Assembly: GCA_021731205.1 (NCBI GenBank) | Contig: JAKFXV010000041.1 | Location: forward strand, 1 to 7,030 | DNA: 7,030 nt | Direction of reading: 5' to 3' | Source of the DNA: Nocardioides sp. | GTDB lineage: Bacteria > Actinomycetota > Actinomycetes > Propionibacteriales > Nocardioidaceae | Shown here: positions 4,599 to 7,030 of the stretch, piece by piece | Position numbering within the stretch: position 1 is the stretch's first letter | How the letters are laid out: each line of letters begins with the position of its first letter | Translations under genes and position numbers: made by a program | Notes under the pieces: model-generated | Told to the model about the DNA's origin: nothing | Databases searched by the model: none | What the model saw: the letters and a program-made list of their open reading frames with translations, nothing else

Positions 4599-6332
4599 CC
4601 GGCTGCGCAGCAGCACCAACGCCAGGAGTCCAGCGAGTACGGCGCAACCGGCCGCGCCGAGGAACACCGCCTGTTCCTGCACGATGCCGGCCTGCTTCAG
4701 CAGGATCGTGAACTCCGCGCAGCGGCTCGAACCGTCACATACCTCACGCACCGGTAGCAGGTCGATCTGGGCGGCGTAGTAGCGACGCAGCCCGATCGCC
4801 GTCAGCGCCGAGATGCCGACCAGCATCCCGATCATCCGGGCGACGACCAGCATCGCGCTCGCGACACCGTGCACGGCGTCGTCCGTGGCGGCCAACAGTG
4901 CGGCGTTCACGGGCGCCAGCGCGAGTCCGAATCCCAGGCCACCGAGCACCAACGGGATCGTCGATGCCGCTTCGTCGAGCGAGGTGATCGTCCACCGGCT
5001 CATCCAGACGAACGACGTCGTTGCGCACGCCATCCCGAATGCGGTGACAGCTCCCGGCGTGATCCGCCTGATCAGCAGCCCGCCGATCACCGCGCCCACC
5101 GGCAGTGCGACCAGGAACCTGAGCAGGACCAGGGCCGCGTCGAGTTGCGAGTCGGGGTGAACCGTCGTTCGCGCGAAGATCGGGATGTCGATCAGTGCGG
5201 CGATGAGCGCGGAGCCGATGAAGAAGCTGACCAGCAGGGCACCCCAGGCCTCCCGCCGACTCAGCATGGCCGGGGGCAGCAGCGGGGTGTCAGTCCTGCC
5301 CAGGTGCCAGGTCAGCGCCGACAGGGCCAGCACGGTGCCCAGGAGGTACCACCCACCGTTGGGGGAGAACAGCTGGATTCGCGGATCGGCGGTGGCGAAG
5401 GCGCCGATCACGCCGGCCAGACCCCCAGCGAGCAGCACGGCCCCGACGAGGTCCGCCGAACGCGCCACCCGACCCCACTGCCGCAGGTCGACGAGCGGCC
5501 GTCGAGCAAGGCAACAACGAGCGACGAACAGGGCTGCCGCCACCATCGTGGCGGTGCCGAGGGGGGTGGGCCAGCGTCCGGACAGCTCGCCGTACGGCAC
5601 GAAGACCGAGCCCCAGGTGAGGTCCCGCATCACGGCGGCGGGTCGGGTGAAGACGAGGGCACCCAGCGCCAGGGTCACCACCAGCAGGGCCGCGCCGAGC
5701 AGGTCGGGTCGACCAGAGGTAGCCGGTCTGCTCGGTGGTCCGGTGGACCGAGGCAGACCGATCGCCGCCGCGAGCACGAGCGCCACGGCCAGGTTGATGG
5801 CGAAGATCGCACGCCAGGTGCCGAACGCGAGTACGGCTGCGCCGAACAGTGGCCCGAGGACGCTGCCCAGCTCCTGGACCCCGGAGACGATTCCCAGCGG
5901 CACCCCTCGCCGATCCGGGGGATAGAGGTCGGCGACCAGCGCCAGTGTCGCGGGCACCAGTCCACCGGCGCCCACGCCCTGCAGGAACCGGCCGCCCACC
6001 ATGCTGGTCAGGTCGTACGCCAGCGCGGTGACCAGTGAGCCGAGTGCGAACAGCACCAGGGAGGCCACCAGCACCGGGACCCGTCCGCGCAGGTCCGAGA
6101 TCCGACCGATCAGCGGGAGCATGGCGATGTAGCCGAGCAGGAAGCCGGAGACGATCGGCGCCGCTCGCTGGAGTTCGTCGAGTGGGACGCCGACGCTGGC
6201 CATCATGTCGGGGAGCGCCAGCACCACGACGTAGGTGTCGGCTGCGGCGAACGCGACTGCAATCGAGGCAAGCCAGAGCAGGACGCGCGGGCGCTGACTG
6301 TGCTCCTCGGCCGCCACCGCTGGACTCGTCAA
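4596..6332 (-). CDS. P55/Rv1410-like MFS lipid exporter with a duplicated central linker
   Basis: This 578-residue inner-membrane transporter belongs to the major facilitator family. It resembles mycobacterial P55 (Rv1410) by eye through TM1 with AADTYVVV (D32), SVGVPLDELQR, and motif A GRISDLRGR (76-84). Further matches are motif C GVQELGSVLGPLFG (151-164, with E154), ALPVGAVIGG (409-418) and VVARMIGMLVG (496-506, R499). D32, E154 and R499 correspond to acidic and basic membrane residues conserved in P55. P55 works with LprG to move triacylglycerides and lipoglycans out of the inner membrane, and an LprG-like gene sits directly upstream here. The protein is about 60 residues longer than P55; the extra length is a second copy of the two-helix linker (210-281 and 294-352), giving about 16 helices. 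A predicted outward loop before the last helix holds C532 and C538. The chosen start is TTG at 6332, overlapping the lipoprotein stop as TTGA; GTG at 6317 is an alternative. Neither has a clear Shine-Dalgarno sequence. The same frame stays open upstream to 6968 but is a shadow there. Confidence 0.9.
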   Translation of the reverse strand: MTSPAVAAEEHSQRPRVLLWLASIAVAFAAADTYVVVLALPDMMASVGVPLDELQRAAPIVSGFLLGYIAMLPLIGRISDLRGRVPVLVASLVLFALGSLVTALAYDLTSMVGGRFLQGVGAGGLVPATLALVADLYPPDRRGVPLGIVSGVQELGSVLGPLFGAAVLAFGTWRAIFAINLAVALVLAAAIGLPRSTGPPSRPATSGRPDLLGAALLVVTLALGALVFTRPAAVMRDLTWGSVFVPYGELSGRWPTPLGTATMVAAALFVARCCLARRPLVDLRQWGRVARSADLVGAVLLAGGLAGVIGAFATADPRIQLFSPNGGWYLLGTVLALSALTWHLGRTDTPLLPPAMLSRREAWGALLVSFFIGSALIAALIDIPIFARTTVHPDSQLDAALVLLRFLVALPVGAVIGGLLIRRITPGAVTAFGMACATTSFVWMSRWTITSLDEAASTIPLVLGGLGFGLALAPVNAALLAATDDAVHGVASAMLVVARMIGMLVGISALTAIGLRRYYAAQIDLLPVREVCDGSSRCAEFTILLKQAGIVQEQAVFLGAAGCAVLAGLLALVLLRSR

Positions 6333-7030
6333 GGCGCGACGATGTCGCGCTGCGTGCCGTAGTCGTTGAACGCGACCAGGTAGGTCATCGGCGAGGAGTC
6401 CGGATAGAACACACCGGTCATCGTCATCGTCCGCAGCTCGTCGCCTGCGCTGACGGTGTAGGTGACGTCGAAGGAGCCACTCGCGCTGGGGATGACATTG
6501 GTCATGACATCGCCCGCAACCGTTCCGGAGTACTCCGTGAGCACCTCGTCGTTGTCCTCCCCGCCTCGCACGGACTCGCCCGCCTGGAGCCCCTCGGCTG
6601 CGGTGAGCAGGGACGAGAAGCCTGCTTCGGTGTCCATCAGTCGCGCCGGGTCGGGGGCGCCGTACTCGGCTGGGTCGATGTCCTCGGACCACCCGATCGT
6701 GAGGGGGATCTTGGCATACACGATGTCGTCCACCGAGATGACCGGTACGTCGAACGTGGCGCCGCCGAGAGCGACCGTGATCGTGCCGTCGAAGGCCGGA
6801 GCATGCGTGCCGACCCCGGAGGCACCCACGACGCCGTCGATGCCTTCCGGGAGGTTCTCGGTGGACAGGTCGATGCGTACGCCGGTCGTGTCGTCGAGGG
6901 TCTGCTTTGCTGCTGCCATCACCTGCGCCGGCGTCGGTCCCGCGTCCTCGTCCGGCGCCGCGCTGCACCCGGCCCCGAGGACGAGGATCACGCCCGTGGC
7001 CGTCGCGACCAGCACCGAGCGCCAGGGGCC
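6329..7030 (-). CDS. lprG: LprG-like lipoprotein (LppX/LprA/LprF/LprG family), 5' end cut by the window
   Basis: This is an exported lipoprotein with a hydrophobic signal segment ending in LGAGC; the cysteine, 17 residues after the GTG at 7015, would be lipidated and anchors the protein outside the membrane. The body shows the LppX/LprAFG fold pattern: an early helix (AQVMAAAKQTLDD), strands with ITVALGGATFDVPV and DDIVYAKI, then DPARLMDTEAGFSSLLTAAE. The last of these lines up well with the DPAQVLNPDTGLANVL region of mycobacterial LprG. The end YGTQRDIVAP resembles WGEKVQVTKP. Mycobacterial relatives carry acylated lipids such as triacylglyceride in a hydrophobic pocket and hand them on with the partner transporter P55, whose homologue follows with a 4-base stop/start overlap. 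A start at the GTG (7015) would leave the signal peptide without any basic residue. The frame is open to the edge and reads GPWRS just before it, so the true start probably lies outside the window. Orthology to LprG rather than to its paralogues rests mainly on the neighbour. Confidence 0.85.
   Translation of the reverse strand, partial: GPWRSVLVATATGVILVLGAGCSAAPDEDAGPTPAQVMAAAKQTLDDTTGVRIDLSTENLPEGIDGVVGASGVGTHAPAFDGTITVALGGATFDVPVISVDDIVYAKIPLTIGWSEDIDPAEYGAPDPARLMDTEAGFSSLLTAAEGLQAGESVRGGEDNDEVLTEYSGTVAGDVMTNVIPSASGSFDVTYTVSAGDELRTMTMTGVFYPDSSPMTYLVAFNDYGTQRDIVAP

Noticed and set aside
4869..6038. A 389-residue plus-strand open frame opposite the transporter gene
   Set aside because: The product is a low-complexity Arg/Gly/Gln/His-rich sequence typical of the reverse complement of a high-GC gene, while the minus strand encodes a well-conserved transporter.
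6333..6968. N-terminal extension of the transporter frame up to 6968
   Set aside because: This part is arginine-rich shadow sequence overlapping the lipoprotein gene. Homology to P55 begins just after the lipoprotein stop.

Overview
The window is high-GC actinobacterial chromosome. The protein sequences and the sigA/hrdB - small zinc-finger protein - parE neighbourhood fit Actinomycetia. The ParE and lipoprotein sequences remind me of Nocardioidaceae, but that placement is a guess from memory. Every gene looks intact apart from the two cut by the window edges. I see no insertion sequence, phage gene, tRNA, rRNA or CRISPR array, and base usage is uniform.

Left part (1-1545): the C-terminal two thirds of the primary sigma factor (SigA/HrdB) on the plus strand faces two minus-strand genes. 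One encodes a DUF456-type membrane protein. The other encodes a 67-residue cysteine/histidine protein of the DUF7455 type. A perfect 13-bp hairpin between these two is probably the terminator of the small gene. Just upstream of the small gene lies an exact GGAAT-N18-GTT, the promoter consensus of the thiol-stress sigma factor SigR/SigH.

Middle part (1546-4076): a 174-bp divergent intergenic region with ACATGT repeats leads into parE, the ATPase/TOPRIM subunit of topoisomerase IV. A 73-residue single-pass membrane protein of unknown function follows; it may be made from a leaderless or nearly leaderless transcript.

Right part (4088-7030, minus strand): a tightly packed set of three genes, transcribed right to left. 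An LprG-like lipoprotein (5' end outside the window) overlaps a P55/Rv1410-like MFS transporter, and a beta-carbonic anhydrase starts 10 bases after the transporter stop. The first pair matches the mycobacterial lprG-p55 lipid-export operon. The transporter looks unusual because its central two-helix linker appears to be present twice in tandem, giving about 16 rather than 14 membrane helices.

Most of the window is ordinary housekeeping sequence. The points most worth a second look are the duplicated transporter linker, the SigR-type promoter, the carbonic anhydrase attached to the lprG-p55 pair, and the small hairpin built from two converging stop codons. I do not see a clearly new system.
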